A DNA stretch of 64,000 nt from Nocardia sp. SYP-A9097 (GTDB taxonomy: Bacteria; Actinomycetota; Actinomycetes; Mycobacteriales; Mycobacteriaceae). This document shows, one piece after another, positions 46,789 through 55,928 of this stretch. Made by a program: the position numbers and the translations under genes. The notes under the pieces are model-generated. The model saw only the letters and a list, made by a program, of their open reading frames with translations, was not told the origin of the DNA and did no database searches. The stretch's first letter is position 1; each line of letters starts with the position of its first letter. The stretch is from the NCBI RefSeq assembly GCF_009649815.1, contig NZ_WJIC01000010.1, positions 186,001 to 250,000 on the forward strand. Reading direction: 5' to 3'.

Positions 46789-47226
46789 TCAGTCGCGCTC
46801 GGACAGGACGAAGACCGGAATCTCGCGATCGGTGTTCTTGGTGTAGCTGTCGTAATCCGGCCACGCCTGCACGGCGCGCTCCCACCAAATGGCCTTCTCA
46901 TCGCCGGTGACCTCACGGGCGGTGTAATCCTTCACGACCGCGCCGTCACGCAGGTCGACATGCGGATCGGCCTTGATATTCCAGTACCAGACGGGATGCT
47001 TCGGAGCGCCGCCGAGCGAGGCGACGACCGCGTACTCACCATTGTGTTCGACCCGCATGAGTGGCGTCTTACGGAGCTTGCCGGACTTCGCGCCGCGGGT
47101 GGTGAGCAGAATGATGGGCTTACCTTGCATAACGCTGCCCTCCGCGCCGTTCGAGCCTTCGTACAGCTCTGCCTGCTCACGGGCCCAATCGGTAGGGCTG
47201 GGTTCATACTCTCCGGTTAGTGGCAT
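46789..47226 (-). CDS. Nitroreductase/deazaflavin (F420)-dependent oxidoreductase family protein
   Basis: A protein of 145 residues of the Ddn type: GKPIILLTTRGAKSGKLRKT, PLMRVEHNGEYAVVASLGGA, PKHPVWYWNIKADPHVDLRD and late WPDYDSYTKNTDREIPVFVL. These are the F420-binding split-barrel features. The ATG at 47226 matches the family N-terminus (MPLTGEYEPSPTDW); the frame continues 140 codons upstream without similarity. It reduces or binds an unknown substrate using F420H2. It is divergent from a small membrane gene across a palindrome-rich region. Confidence 0.9.
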   Translation of the reverse strand: MPLTGEYEPSPTDWAREQAELYEGSNGAEGSVMQGKPIILLTTRGAKSGKLRKTPLMRVEHNGEYAVVASLGGAPKHPVWYWNIKADPHVDLRDGAVVKDYTAREVTGDEKAIWWERAVQAWPDYDSYTKNTDREIPVFVLSERD

Positions 47227-47270
47227 GACCCAGCTAACACCGGCGGGGGCTCGAAATGTTCCAGCCGCGG

Positions 47271-47343
47271 TGGCGTGTCCGACCCGCTGTGGCGTGTCCG
47301 ACAGAAAGTTCGTTTGCCCGAACTTTCGGACTGCGGGTAGCCT
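47271..47343. promoter_or_regulatory. Direct repeats, palindrome and leaderless promoter between divergent genes
   Basis: TGGCGTGTCCGAC occurs twice, at 47271-47283 and 47290-47302, 19 bases apart. It is followed by GAAAGTTCG (47304-47312) and CGAACTTTC (47319-47327), a perfect 9-bp inverted repeat with a 6-base spacer. TAGCCT (47338-47343) ends six bases before the ATG at 47350, a likely -10 for a leaderless message. The palindrome sits where a -35 region would be, so it is a good operator candidate; the regulator is unknown. Confidence 0.6.
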
Positions 47344-47349
47344 GATCAG

Positions 47350-47589
47350 ATGGCAGTGGTTCACCCAACGCAGATGCGCCGCCCTCGCGCGCGCCTCGCG
47401 ACCGTGAATATCGCGGGTACGGCCTGGCCGGTTTTCAAGCTCGAGGCCCTCGCCGCCGGGCTGGTCATCGCCCTGATTCTGCTGCTGGTCACCGCTTCCG
47501 CGCAGACCGCCGTGCTGGCGGGTGCGACCGTCATGGCGGTGCGCTGGGTACTCGCGCTCGTACGGCACGCGGCACGCAGCCCGAACTGA
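47350..47589 (+). CDS. Small membrane protein (79 residues)
   Basis: A protein of 79 residues: a basic cytoplasmic N-terminus (QMRRPRARLA) followed by two hydrophobic stretches (LEALAAGLVIALILLLVTAS; AVLAGATVMAVRWVLALV) and a basic end. A hairpin of two helices in the membrane is likely. The promoter appears leaderless. The family is not recognised. It is divergent from the Ddn-like gene. Confidence 0.65.
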   Translation: MAVVHPTQMRRPRARLATVNIAGTAWPVFKLEALAAGLVIALILLLVTASAQTAVLAGATVMAVRWVLALVRHAARSPN

Positions 47590-47665
47590 GACTTTCGGCC
47601 TTATCTCAATCGCGACCAGTCGGTACGTGCCATTCGGCCGAATCATGCGGTTTGCCTATTAAATA

Positions 47666-47800
47666 GTGATCCGCGACTTCCATATCTCGGTCAATCAGTG
47701 CGCCGGCCCGGTATCGATCCGCCAATACACCTACCTCTACGCCAAATCCGCCGAAGTGGACGACAGCGGCGCGGTCTTCGGCGACCCCACCTGGCTCTGA
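47666..47800 (+). CDS. Possible small protein or gene remnant (44 residues)
   Basis: From the GTG at 47666 the frame reads IRDFHISVNQCAGPVSIRQY, then TYLYAKSAEVDDSGAVFGD and PTWL before TGA. Composition and third-position GC look like coding sequence, but there is no clear ribosome-binding site, a TAA lies two codons upstream and the protein is short. A 67-residue frame on the opposite strand covers the same bases. It could be the C-terminal piece of a lost gene or a real microprotein. Confidence 0.3.
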   Translation: MIRDFHISVNQCAGPVSIRQYTYLYAKSAEVDDSGAVFGDPTWL

Positions 47801-47827
47801 ACGCGGCACGTCCCACGCGCCGACGGC

Positions 47828-50800
47828 TCAGCTCGCCAGGCAGCCCGGCCCGAGTAGCGCCTTGAGATCGCCCATGAGGGCCGAGGAGGGCGAAACCCGT
47901 AGGTTGTCGGCCACTTTCAGGGTGGTGGTGCGTTCGCGGGAGCCGACGTGCTTGATGATGACGTCCGCGGTGCCGGGATGACTGTTCAGGACCCGCTTGA
48001 GCGCGCCGATCTTGTCGGGGGTGCAGAGCCGGGTCGGAATGATCACCGAGAGCGGCTTCTCCACGCCGATATGTGAAAGGTCCGGCACCACAAGGTCATT
48101 GGCGATCAGCGAGATGCGATCGTCGCGGGCGGAGACCCGGGCCTTGACCAGGACGATGGCGTCCTCGGTGACATCCATGCCGTAGACCGAGTAGGACTGC
48201 GGGAAGAACAGCACCTCGATACCACCGGTGAGGTCCTCCAACTGGGCCGATGCCCAGGCCAGGCCGTTCTTGTTGACGCGGCGGGTGACACTGGCGAAGA
48301 TACCGCCGATGGTCACCTGCTGGCCATCCTTGACATCACCCTCGAGAATGGTCGGGATGGCCGTATCCGACTGTGCCGCAAGCACATGCTCGACACCATT
48401 GAGCGGATGCCCGGAGACGTACAGGCCCAGCATTTCGCGTTCGAGGGCGAGCTTGTGCTTGGACTCCCACTCCTCGTCGGGCACCTTCACATTGAAGACA
48501 CTCGCCATGGAATCGTCGTCGTCCAGGCCGCCGAAGAGGTCGAATTGGCCGATGGCCTCGGCCTTCTTGGTCGACATGACCGCGTCGATGGCGTCGGAGT
48601 GCACCAGCAGCAGGCCCTTGCGCGGATGTCCGAGCGAGTCGAAAGCGCCTGCCTTGATGAGGGATTCGGTGACCTTCTTCGAACAGGCCTGCGCGTCGAC
48701 CTTGTTCAGGTAGTCGGAGAAGTCGGTGAACTTCGACTTCTCCTTGCGCGCGGCGATAATCGAGGAGACCACATTCGCGCCGACATTGCGGACCGCGCCC
48801 ATACCGAAGCGGATATCGCCACCGACGGAGGCGAATTCGATTTCGGACTCGTTCACATCCGGGGGCAGCACCTGGATGCCGAGGCGGCGGCAGTCGGCCA
48901 GGTAGATGGCGGCCTTGTCCTTGTCGTCACCGACGGAGGTGAGCAGACCGGCCATGTACTCGGCCGGGTAATTGGCCTTGAGGTAGGCGGTCCAGAAGGA
49001 GACCAGGCCGTAGCCCGCGGCATGCGATTTATTGAACGCGTAGCCGGCGAACGGAAGAATGGTGTCCCACAGCGCCTTGATGGCGGGCTTGGAGAAGCCG
49101 TTGTCCATCATGCCCTTTTCGAAGCCCTCGAATTCGGCCTCCAGGACTTCGGCCTTCTTCTTACCCATGGCGCGGCGCAGAATATCGGCTCGGCCGAGCG
49201 AGTACCCGGCGACCTTCTGCGCGATCTGCATGATCTGTTCCTGATACACGATCAGGCCGTAGGTATCACCCAGGATGACCTTCAGAGGCTCTTCGAGCTC
49301 CGGATGGATAGGTTTGACCTCTTGCCGCGCGTTCTTACGGTCGGCGTAGTCGTTGTGCGCGTTCATGCCCATGGGGCCGGGGCGGTACAGCGCGAGCACG
49401 GCGACGATATCGTCGAAGCCGGTGGGGATCATGCGGCGCAGCAGGTCGCGCATGGCGCCACCGTCGAGCTGGAAGACGCCGAGAGTGTCTCCGCGCGCGA
49501 GCAATTCGTAGGTGGCGGGGTCCTCGAGCGGCAGCGTGTCCAGGTCGAGGTCGATACCGCGGTTGTTCTTGATATTGAGCAGCGCGTCACCGATGACGGT
49601 CAGGTTGCGCAGGCCCAGGAAGTCCATCTTCAGCAGGCCGATGGCCTCACAGGACGGGTAATCCCAGCCGGTGATGATCGCGCCGTCCTGCGCGCGCTTC
49701 CACACCGGAATCGCGTCGGTGAGCGGTTCGGACGACATGATGACCGCGCAGGCGTGCACGCCGGCATTGCGGATCAGGCCCTCGAGGCCGCGGGCGGTCT
49801 CGTAGATCTTATTGACGTCCGGATTGGTATTGATGAGTTCGCGGACCTCGGCGGCCTCTTTGTACCGCTCGTGTTCGGGATCCATGATGCCCGAGAGCGG
49901 AATGTCCTTGGCCATGATCGGCGGCGGCAGCGCCTTGGAGATCTGATCGGCGATGGCGAAGCCGGGCTGGCCGAACTGGACGCGCGCCGAATCCTTCAGT
50001 GCCGCTTTGGTTTTAATGGTGCCGAAGGTGATCACCTGGGCGACGCGGTCGCTGCCCCACTTCTCGGTGGCGTAGCGGACCATTTCACCGCGGCGGCGAT
50101 CGTCGAAGTCGATATCGATATCGGGCATGGAGACGCGCTCGGGATTGAGGAAGCGCTCGAAGAGCAGACCGTGCGGAATCGGGTCGATATTGGTAATGCC
50201 CATGGAGTAGGCGACCAGCGAACCGGCGGCCGAACCACGGCCCGGGCCGACATTGATGCCGACCGAACGGGCGTAGTTGATGAGGTCGGCGACGATGAGG
50301 AAGTAGGCGGGGAAGCCCATCTCGATAATGACGTCGAGTTCGAAGTCGGCGCGGGGCAGGTAGTCGCCCGGAATCCCATTGGGAAAGCGGCGATTCAGGC
50401 CCTCCATCACCTCGTGCCGCAGCCAGCTGCCCTGGGTCTCGCCCTCGGGGACCGGGAAGACGGGCATACGGTCGCGGTGTTCCCAGACATCGTCGTAGGG
50501 CTGCACGCGCTCGCCGATGAGGACCGTATTGTCGCAGGCCCCAGGGACTTCCGTATCCCAGATGGCGCGCATCTCCTCGGCGGACTTGAGGTAGTAGCCG
50601 GAGCCGTCGAACTTGAAGCGGGTGGGATCGGAGAGCGTCTTGCCGGTCTGGATGCAGAGCAGCGCCTCGTGATTACCCGAGTCGGTCTCGTGCACGTAGT
50701 GGCAGTCGTTGGTGGCCAGCGGCGGGATGCCCAGTTCCCTGCTGACCATGAGCAGGCCCTCGCGGACGCGGCGCTCGATGGACAGACCGTGGTCCATGAT

Positions 50801-51376
50801 CTCGAGGAAGAAGTTCTCCGGGCCGAAGATCTCCTGCCATTTGGCGGCGGCCTCGAGGGCTTCGCGTTCCTGGCCCAGGCGCAGGCGGGTCTGCACCTCG
50901 CCGGAGGGGCAGCCGGTGGTGGCGATAATGCCGGCCGCGTGCTCGGCGATGATGTCGGCGTCCATACGCGCCCACTTGCCGAGCTGGCCTTCGATGGACG
51001 CGAGGCTCGACAGCTTGAACAGGTTCCGCAGACCGGTCGCGTTCTCCGCGACCATGGTCATATGCGTGTACGCACCCGAACCGGAGACGTCATCGCTCTT
51101 CTGTGAGGGATCGCCCCACTGCACGCGCTTGGTGTTGAACCGGGACTCCGGCGCGATGTACGCCTCGATGCCGATGATCGGCTTGACGCCCAGCTTCTTG
51201 GCGGAGTTGTAGAACTCCGAAGCGCCGTACATGTTTCCGTGGTCGGACATGCCGACCGCGGTCATGCCCAGCCGTTTGGCCTCTTTGAACAGAGGCGTGA
51301 TCTTCGCCGCGCCATCGAGCATCGAGTACTCGGTGTGGTTGTGGAGATGGACGAATGATCCCGACGAGGCTGACAC
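47828..51376 (-). CDS. dnaE1: DNA polymerase III alpha subunit (replicative)
   Basis: A protein of 1182 residues, the length of actinobacterial DnaE1. The PHP domain opens with FVHLHNHTEYSMLDGAAKI and keeps histidines for metal-dependent proofreading (MSDHGNMYGA). The polymerase active site has PDIDIDFDDRRRGEM and, earlier, GRGSAAGSLVAYSMGI. A helix-hairpin-helix and OB-fold region follows, with EVLFFPQSYSVYGMDV near residue 1070. The start at 51376 gives MSASSGSF, as in relatives. It is the only replication gene in the window. Confidence 0.96.
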   Translation of the reverse strand: MSASSGSFVHLHNHTEYSMLDGAAKITPLFKEAKRLGMTAVGMSDHGNMYGASEFYNSAKKLGVKPIIGIEAYIAPESRFNTKRVQWGDPSQKSDDVSGSGAYTHMTMVAENATGLRNLFKLSSLASIEGQLGKWARMDADIIAEHAAGIIATTGCPSGEVQTRLRLGQEREALEAAAKWQEIFGPENFFLEIMDHGLSIERRVREGLLMVSRELGIPPLATNDCHYVHETDSGNHEALLCIQTGKTLSDPTRFKFDGSGYYLKSAEEMRAIWDTEVPGACDNTVLIGERVQPYDDVWEHRDRMPVFPVPEGETQGSWLRHEVMEGLNRRFPNGIPGDYLPRADFELDVIIEMGFPAYFLIVADLINYARSVGINVGPGRGSAAGSLVAYSMGITNIDPIPHGLLFERFLNPERVSMPDIDIDFDDRRRGEMVRYATEKWGSDRVAQVITFGTIKTKAALKDSARVQFGQPGFAIADQISKALPPPIMAKDIPLSGIMDPEHERYKEAAEVRELINTNPDVNKIYETARGLEGLIRNAGVHACAVIMSSEPLTDAIPVWKRAQDGAIITGWDYPSCEAIGLLKMDFLGLRNLTVIGDALLNIKNNRGIDLDLDTLPLEDPATYELLARGDTLGVFQLDGGAMRDLLRRMIPTGFDDIVAVLALYRPGPMGMNAHNDYADRKNARQEVKPIHPELEEPLKVILGDTYGLIVYQEQIMQIAQKVAGYSLGRADILRRAMGKKKAEVLEAEFEGFEKGMMDNGFSKPAIKALWDTILPFAGYAFNKSHAAGYGLVSFWTAYLKANYPAEYMAGLLTSVGDDKDKAAIYLADCRRLGIQVLPPDVNESEIEFASVGGDIRFGMGAVRNVGANVVSSIIAARKEKSKFTDFSDYLNKVDAQACSKKVTESLIKAGAFDSLGHPRKGLLLVHSDAIDAVMSTKKAEAIGQFDLFGGLDDDDSMASVFNVKVPDEEWESKHKLALEREMLGLYVSGHPLNGVEHVLAAQSDTAIPTILEGDVKDGQQVTIGGIFASVTRRVNKNGLAWASAQLEDLTGGIEVLFFPQSYSVYGMDVTEDAIVLVKARVSARDDRISLIANDLVVPDLSHIGVEKPLSVIIPTRLCTPDKIGALKRVLNSHPGTADVIIKHVGSRERTTTLKVADNLRVSPSSALMGDLKALLGPGCLAS

Positions 51377-51471
51377 GCAGACATACTAAGCGCCCCCACC
51401 GACGAGTTCCGAAGGCACGCGGAGGCGACTTGGGAGTACGGCGTTTCGCGGTCCGCGTGTCGTGGTGAAGG

Positions 51472-52359
51472 TCACTCGCGGAGCTGCGAAACCGGTGCGG
51501 AATCACCGGCTTCGAGAGGCTCGCCCGCCTGCGCCCGCGAGAGCGCAACGGTGGCAACACACATGACGACAACCGCCACCAGGACGAAGGCGGTCCCCAC
51601 CGGACCACTCCGGAGCCGTTCATCCAACACGGCGATTCCGATGAACGCGGCAACCAGTGGTTCGGCGATCGTGAACGCCGGCAGGCACGCGGCCAGCGAC
51701 CCCGCTTGATACCCGCGCTGCTGCAGGTAGACGCCGCCGATGCCGGTGGCGACCAACGCGTACAACTGCCAGCCGGTGAGAGCACCGCTGACGCTCTGCC
51801 CGAACAGTCGAGTCACATTCGCGGTCAACGCGGCCGACACACCCACCAGCGTGCCACCCGCCCCACCGAGCAGAAGTGCCCGCAGCGCAGGCGTTTTCAC
51901 GACCCGAGCACCGACGACCCCCGCCACGACCACCCCGAACACCAACCCCAGCGGCAAGAGCCACCGATGCCAGGGCGCATTGTCGAGCCCCTCGGTGGGA
52001 TCCCCGACAATCAGGAAAACCGCCAGCGCGACCGACAATGCCAATGCGTTCGCCCACATCCCCGCGGTGGTCTTCCGCCCGCTGTACCGCGCCGCCATCG
52101 GCAGCGCGAACACCAGCGCACTCACCAGAATCGGCTGCACAATAAGCACCGACCCCAACGCCAGCGCGGCCACCTGAAACGCGAATCCCCCACCGTCCCC
52201 GATCATTCCGGCCCACCACCGCGGATTCCGCACCAGGGCCCGCATGAGCCCCTCCCCCTCGGGCACCTCCGAGGCCGCCTGCTGCTGCGCCACCGCCGAC
52301 ACCGCGAACAGCAGAGCCGCCACAAACGCACAAATCACCGCACCCACAGGAAGCTGCAC
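51472..52359 (-). CDS. DMT-superfamily (EamA-like) transporter
   Basis: An inner-membrane protein of 295 residues with nine or ten hydrophobic helices, for example VGAVICAFVAALLFAVSAVA, VLIVQPILVSALVFALPMAA, LLPLGLVFGVVVAGVVGARV and GPVGTAFVLVAVVVMCVATV. The repeated halves and short loops fit the drug/metabolite transporter superfamily, and the actinobacterial branch is often annotated DMT family. The substrate is unknown. The start is at 52359, before the first helix. Confidence 0.82.
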   Translation of the reverse strand: MQLPVGAVICAFVAALLFAVSAVAQQQAASEVPEGEGLMRALVRNPRWWAGMIGDGGGFAFQVAALALGSVLIVQPILVSALVFALPMAARYSGRKTTAGMWANALALSVALAVFLIVGDPTEGLDNAPWHRWLLPLGLVFGVVVAGVVGARVVKTPALRALLLGGAGGTLVGVSAALTANVTRLFGQSVSGALTGWQLYALVATGIGGVYLQQRGYQAGSLAACLPAFTIAEPLVAAFIGIAVLDERLRSGPVGTAFVLVAVVVMCVATVALSRAQAGEPLEAGDSAPVSQLRE

Positions 52360-52417
52360 TCCCCCAGTCTGCCGCCCCGCCCTCCGACGGCACCTACCGA
52401 CCGGCAGGGCACCCCGC

Positions 52418-52471
52418 GAGTGTGCAGTCAGGGCGGCGAAATCCGGGAATCACCGCCGTGAGTGCACACTC
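52418..52471. repeat. Dispersed hairpin repeat, GAGTGTGC family, copy 2
   Basis: GAGTGTGC (52418-52425) pairs with GCACACTC (52464-52471). The next 12 bases of each arm pair with two mismatches, up to GGCGGC and its complement. The 16-base loop resembles that of copy 1 at 4347-4400 (both end in a TCACCGCC border). It ends 10 bases from the minus-strand stop at 52481, the same arrangement as copy 1. Confidence 0.7.
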
Positions 52472-52480
52472 GGCGGCAAC

Positions 52481-53731
52481 TCAGGCGGCGCGGGGGATGG
52501 CGGGTTGGGTGGAGCGGCGGGTGGTGCGGGCGCAGCGCAGGGTCAGGGGCAGGACCCAGGCTGTGGCCAACTGGTCTGTGGTGAGGGTGGAGAGGGAGAG
52601 GCGGTTGTGGACGAAGCCGACCGAGAGGCCGCGGCGGGGGTCGGCCCAGCCGAAGGAGCCGCCCAGACCTACGTGGCCGAAACCCGCTCGGGCGCCGGGC
52701 ATGGGGAGGGAGTGGTAGCCCATGTGCCAGAGCATGGGGATGTAGAAGAGGGCGTGATCGAGGGAGTAGGACTCGATGCGGCGCATGGTTTTCATGGTCG
52801 ACGGGGAGAGGAAGCGGCGGCCTTGGGACATGCCGTCATTCGCCAGGGCGCTGTAGAGGGTGGCCAGGCCGGTGGCGGTGCAGACGCCGTTTCCGGCGGG
52901 GAGTTCGGTGTCGAGGATGGGTGGGGCCTCGCCCTCCAGGAAGTCTTCGAGGCCGGGGAGCAGGAGGGCGCGGGCTGCCGCGCCGAGTGCGCCGGGGAGG
53001 GTGTGGGTGCGGCCGAGGATGAGGGAGATGTAGGTGGTGCCGATGAAGGCGAGGCGGCCGCCGTGCATGGTCGCCGCGGTGGTGGCGGAAGTGGCTGGGG
53101 GACGGCCCAAGTGGATGCCGTCGGTGCCGAGGGGGGCGGCGATTTCGGTTCGGAACAGCTCGGCCATACCGCGGCCGGTGACGGCGCGGGCCAGTCCGGC
53201 CAGGAGCCAGCCGTAGGTGAGGGCGTGGTAGGTGGGGGTGCCCAGCAGGTGGTCGGGTTTCGCGGCGGCGAGGCGCTGTTCCATCAGGCGGTGGTCGAGG
53301 ATGTCGTCCAGGCCCGCGGCGATTTCGGGTAGGCCGGACAGGCCCGCGCGGTGGGAGAGCAAGTGGCGCACGGTGATTCGCTCTTTGCCATTGGCGGCGA
53401 ATTCGGGCCAGTAGGCGGCGACGGGGGTGTCGTAGTCGATGAGGCCGCGGTCGGCGAGGCGATGGATGACCGTCGCGGCAATGCCTTTGGTGGCGGAGAA
53501 GACTATCGCGCCGGTATCGGCGGTCCAGGGGGTGGCGGGGGCGGATTCACCGGTCCAGATCTCGACCAGCGGGGTGCCGCGCAGGTGCACGGTGAGCGCA
53601 CCGCCTGCTCCGGGCTGCCCGCCCATCAGACGTGCGAAAGTCTTTACCAGGGGGCCGAATTCGGAGGTCGCGTAACCGCCCACGCCGGTGGGTAGATCCG
53701 CGAGACCGGGTGCGATGGCGACACTGCTCAT
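52481..53731 (-). CDS. Serine hydrolase, beta-lactamase/EstB-like
   Basis: A protein of 416 residues of the class C beta-lactamase fold. The SxxK motif is VFSATKGIAATVIHRLADRG, followed by VRHLLSHRAGLSGLPEIAA, a tyrosine in TYHALTYGWLLAGLARAVTG and a late FGHVGLGGSFGWADP that takes the place of the KTG box. Such enzymes are mostly esterases. The ATG at 53731 is used; an ATG eight codons upstream (53755) is also possible. No export signal is visible. It is divergent from a lipoprotein hydrolase gene. Confidence 0.85.
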   Translation of the reverse strand: MSSVAIAPGLADLPTGVGGYATSEFGPLVKTFARLMGGQPGAGGALTVHLRGTPLVEIWTGESAPATPWTADTGAIVFSATKGIAATVIHRLADRGLIDYDTPVAAYWPEFAANGKERITVRHLLSHRAGLSGLPEIAAGLDDILDHRLMEQRLAAAKPDHLLGTPTYHALTYGWLLAGLARAVTGRGMAELFRTEIAAPLGTDGIHLGRPPATSATTAATMHGGRLAFIGTTYISLILGRTHTLPGALGAAARALLLPGLEDFLEGEAPPILDTELPAGNGVCTATGLATLYSALANDGMSQGRRFLSPSTMKTMRRIESYSLDHALFYIPMLWHMGYHSLPMPGARAGFGHVGLGGSFGWADPRRGLSVGFVHNRLSLSTLTTDQLATAWVLPLTLRCARTTRRSTQPAIPRAA

Positions 53732-53861
53732 CGGCTCACGGTACGAGCCGCGCATGGTGCCGGGCAATGGGATGAACCGGAGAGTTACCGGCCAAGGCCC
53801 AGAGGTTATTTCGAGTGTCTGATCGGTAATCCGGGTGTTACCGCCGCGTACGCTGGGCGGC

Positions 53862-55247
53862 ATGCGTGCCTTGCGATCTCTCTCGTTGAGTGTGCTGGTC
53901 GTGGTGGCCCTGGCGGCCTCGGGTTGTTCGTCGAAATCTGATACACCGGCCGGGATCACCGGGGATTGGCACGGGAGTATCGAGATCCCGGACCAGCCGC
54001 TGGCGGTGGGGGTCAGCTTCACCGATGGCGGTAGGGCCACCATCGATATTCCGGCGCAAGGGGTGTCGGGCAAGGAGCTCGGTGGGGTGAGGAACGATCC
54101 GGGGCAGGTGGAGTGGACCATTCCCGGGATCCCGGGCGATCCATCGTTCAAGGGGAGCTTCGACAAGGGCGCGGACACCATCAAGGGCCAGTTCAGCCAG
54201 TCCGGCACGCAATTCCCATTGAATCTGACTCGCGGCAAGGTCGAGGCTCCGGCCCGCCCGCAGGAGCCGAAACCGCCGTGGCCGTACCGGTCCGAGGATG
54301 TCAGCTATCGCAGCGGCGATATCACCATCGCGGGCACGCTGACCGAACCGCGGAGCGCCGGACCGCATCCCGCGGTCGTGCTGATCACCGGCAGCGGGGC
54401 GCAGGATCGCAATGAGGAAATCGCGGGGCATAAGCCATTCCTGCTGATCGCGGACACTTTGACGCGTGCCGGTTATGCCGTGCTGCGCACCGACGATCGC
54501 GGTGTCGGTGGCACCGGGGGCAAGCGCGACGAAGCCTCTTATCAGGATCTGGCCGGGGATGTGGCGGCCGGAGTGGCGTTCCTGCACGGGCGTTCGGAGA
54601 TCGACGGCAAACGCATCGGTTTGCTGGGCCACAGCGAGGGCGGATACCTCGCGCCGCTGGTGGCGGCCGAGCCGGACAGCGGCGTCGCCTTCGCGATTCT
54701 GATGGCCGGACCGGCGGTGCGCGGCTCCGAGGTGCTCATCGAACAGAACCGGCTGATCATGACCACGAGCGGAGCCACCCCGGAGCAGGTCGCCGCTCAG
54801 GTCGGCTACATCACCAAGCTCACCGAGGTGATGGGCGGTGGCGATCTGGCGGCGGCACGCAAATTCGCGCACGAGCACAATGATTCGCTCCCCGCCGACC
54901 AGCGCGCCAGTGCGGAGGTCATCGACCGCTCGGTGACCACGAGCATGCTGGCACTGGCGAATTACGATCCGGCCCCGGCGCTTTCGGCCCTGCGGATTCC
55001 GGTGCTCGCGGTGTACGGCGGTAAGGATGTACAGGTGCTCGCCATACAGAATGAAGGTCCCGCGCGCACCCTGCTGGCCGCCGATCCCGATGCCACCGTG
55101 CATGTTTTCGACGGACTCGATCACCTGATGCAACCGGCGAACAGCGGACTGCCGGGCGAGTACTCCACCATCGAGACGACCATCGACCCGCAGGTGCTGG
55201 ACTACTACACCGCCTGGCTCACCCAGCGTTTCCCGGCGAACCGTTAG
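53862..55247 (+). CDS. Lipoprotein alpha/beta hydrolase
   Basis: A protein of 461 residues. The signal peptide (LRSLSLSVLVVVALAASGCS) has a Cys at residue 22 in an LAASGC lipobox. A beta-rich N-terminal domain (GITGDWHGSIEIPDQPLAVG; WTIPGIPGDPSFKGSFDKGA) precedes the hydrolase. That domain has the elbow GLLGHSEGGYLAPLVAAEPD, an acid in VYGGKDVQV and a His in FDGLDHLMQ. TACGCT (53849-53854) ends seven bases before the ATG, suggesting a leaderless message. It is a surface-exposed esterase or peptidase of unknown substrate. Confidence 0.85.
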   Translation: MRALRSLSLSVLVVVALAASGCSSKSDTPAGITGDWHGSIEIPDQPLAVGVSFTDGGRATIDIPAQGVSGKELGGVRNDPGQVEWTIPGIPGDPSFKGSFDKGADTIKGQFSQSGTQFPLNLTRGKVEAPARPQEPKPPWPYRSEDVSYRSGDITIAGTLTEPRSAGPHPAVVLITGSGAQDRNEEIAGHKPFLLIADTLTRAGYAVLRTDDRGVGGTGGKRDEASYQDLAGDVAAGVAFLHGRSEIDGKRIGLLGHSEGGYLAPLVAAEPDSGVAFAILMAGPAVRGSEVLIEQNRLIMTTSGATPEQVAAQVGYITKLTEVMGGGDLAAARKFAHEHNDSLPADQRASAEVIDRSVTTSMLALANYDPAPALSALRIPVLAVYGGKDVQVLAIQNEGPARTLLAADPDATVHVFDGLDHLMQPANSGLPGEYSTIETTIDPQVLDYYTAWLTQRFPANR

Positions 55248-55285
55248 TGCCTGGCACACAACAGATTTAGTGAGGGAGAGCTGAC

Positions 55286-55903
55286 ATGGGCATCTACGAG
55301 AACCAGGTCCTGCCCCGGATCGTCGATCTGTCGTGCGGGGCGAGCATGCTCGATCCGGTACGCGAACTGACCTGCGAGGGCCTGCACGGGCGGGTGGTCG
55401 AGATCGGTTTCGGTTCGGGCCGCAATGTGCCGTTCTATCCGGGCGCGGTGGATTCGGTGACCGCGGTGGAGCCGGTCGATACCGGCTGGCGAATGGCGAG
55501 CAAGCGCCTGGCTGCGGCCAAGGTCCCGGTCGAGCGGGCGGGTCTGGACGGGCAGTCACTGCCGTTCGCGGACAACAGTTTCGATTCGGCGCTGTCCACC
55601 TGGACACTGTGCACCATTCCCGACGCGCAGGCCGCGCTGGCGGAATTGCGACGAGTGCTGGTGCCCGGCGGCACCTTTCACTTCGTCGAACACGGGCTCG
55701 CCCCGGATGCCGGGGTACAGAAATGGCAGCACCGTTTGAATCCGGTGCAGCGGAAACTCTTCGGCGGCTGCAATTTGAATCGCGATATTCGCGCGATGAT
55801 CGAGGAGGCGGGCTTCGAGATTCGCGAAGTGGATTGCTTCTACGAGCACAAGTTGCCGAAGTTCATCGGTGCGCTGTCGCGGGGCGTGGCGATTTCGGCG
55901 TGA
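55286..55903 (+). CDS. Class I SAM-dependent methyltransferase
   Basis: A protein of 205 residues. Motif I is VVEIGFGSGRNVPFYPGAVD, followed by VTAVEPVDTGWRMASKRLAA, DNSFDSALSTWTLCTIPDAQ and LVPGGTFHFVEHGLAPDAGV. The pattern resembles phosphatidylethanolamine or menaquinone-type methyltransferases. A GGGAG box precedes the ATG at 55286, 38 bases after the lipoprotein stop, so the two may be co-transcribed. A strong hairpin covers the stop codon. Confidence 0.88.
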   Translation: MGIYENQVLPRIVDLSCGASMLDPVRELTCEGLHGRVVEIGFGSGRNVPFYPGAVDSVTAVEPVDTGWRMASKRLAAAKVPVERAGLDGQSLPFADNSFDSALSTWTLCTIPDAQAALAELRRVLVPGGTFHFVEHGLAPDAGVQKWQHRLNPVQRKLFGGCNLNRDIRAMIEEAGFEIREVDCFYEHKLPKFIGALSRGVAISA

Positions 55904-55918
55904 AATCGCCGACGCCCC
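55881..55918. terminator. Hairpin overlapping the methyltransferase stop codon
   Basis: GGGGCGT (55881-55887) pairs with ACGCCCC (55912-55918), and GCGATTTC (55889-55896) with GAAATCGC (55902-55909), with a one- against two-base bulge and a five-base loop that contains part of the stop codon. It lies between convergent genes and would serve both. Because it lies partly in coding sequence, it also fixes the last codons of the protein. Confidence 0.65.
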
Positions 55919-55928
55919 GCTCCGGGTA

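Noticed and set aside
47606..47809. A 67-codon minus-strand frame
   Set aside because: It overlaps a plus-strand frame with better coding character; neither has a ribosome-binding site and this one looks like a shadow.
48386..51106. A 906-codon open frame on the plus strand
   Set aside because: It is exactly antisense to dnaE1 and arises from the GC-rich third positions of that gene; its sequence shows no domain.
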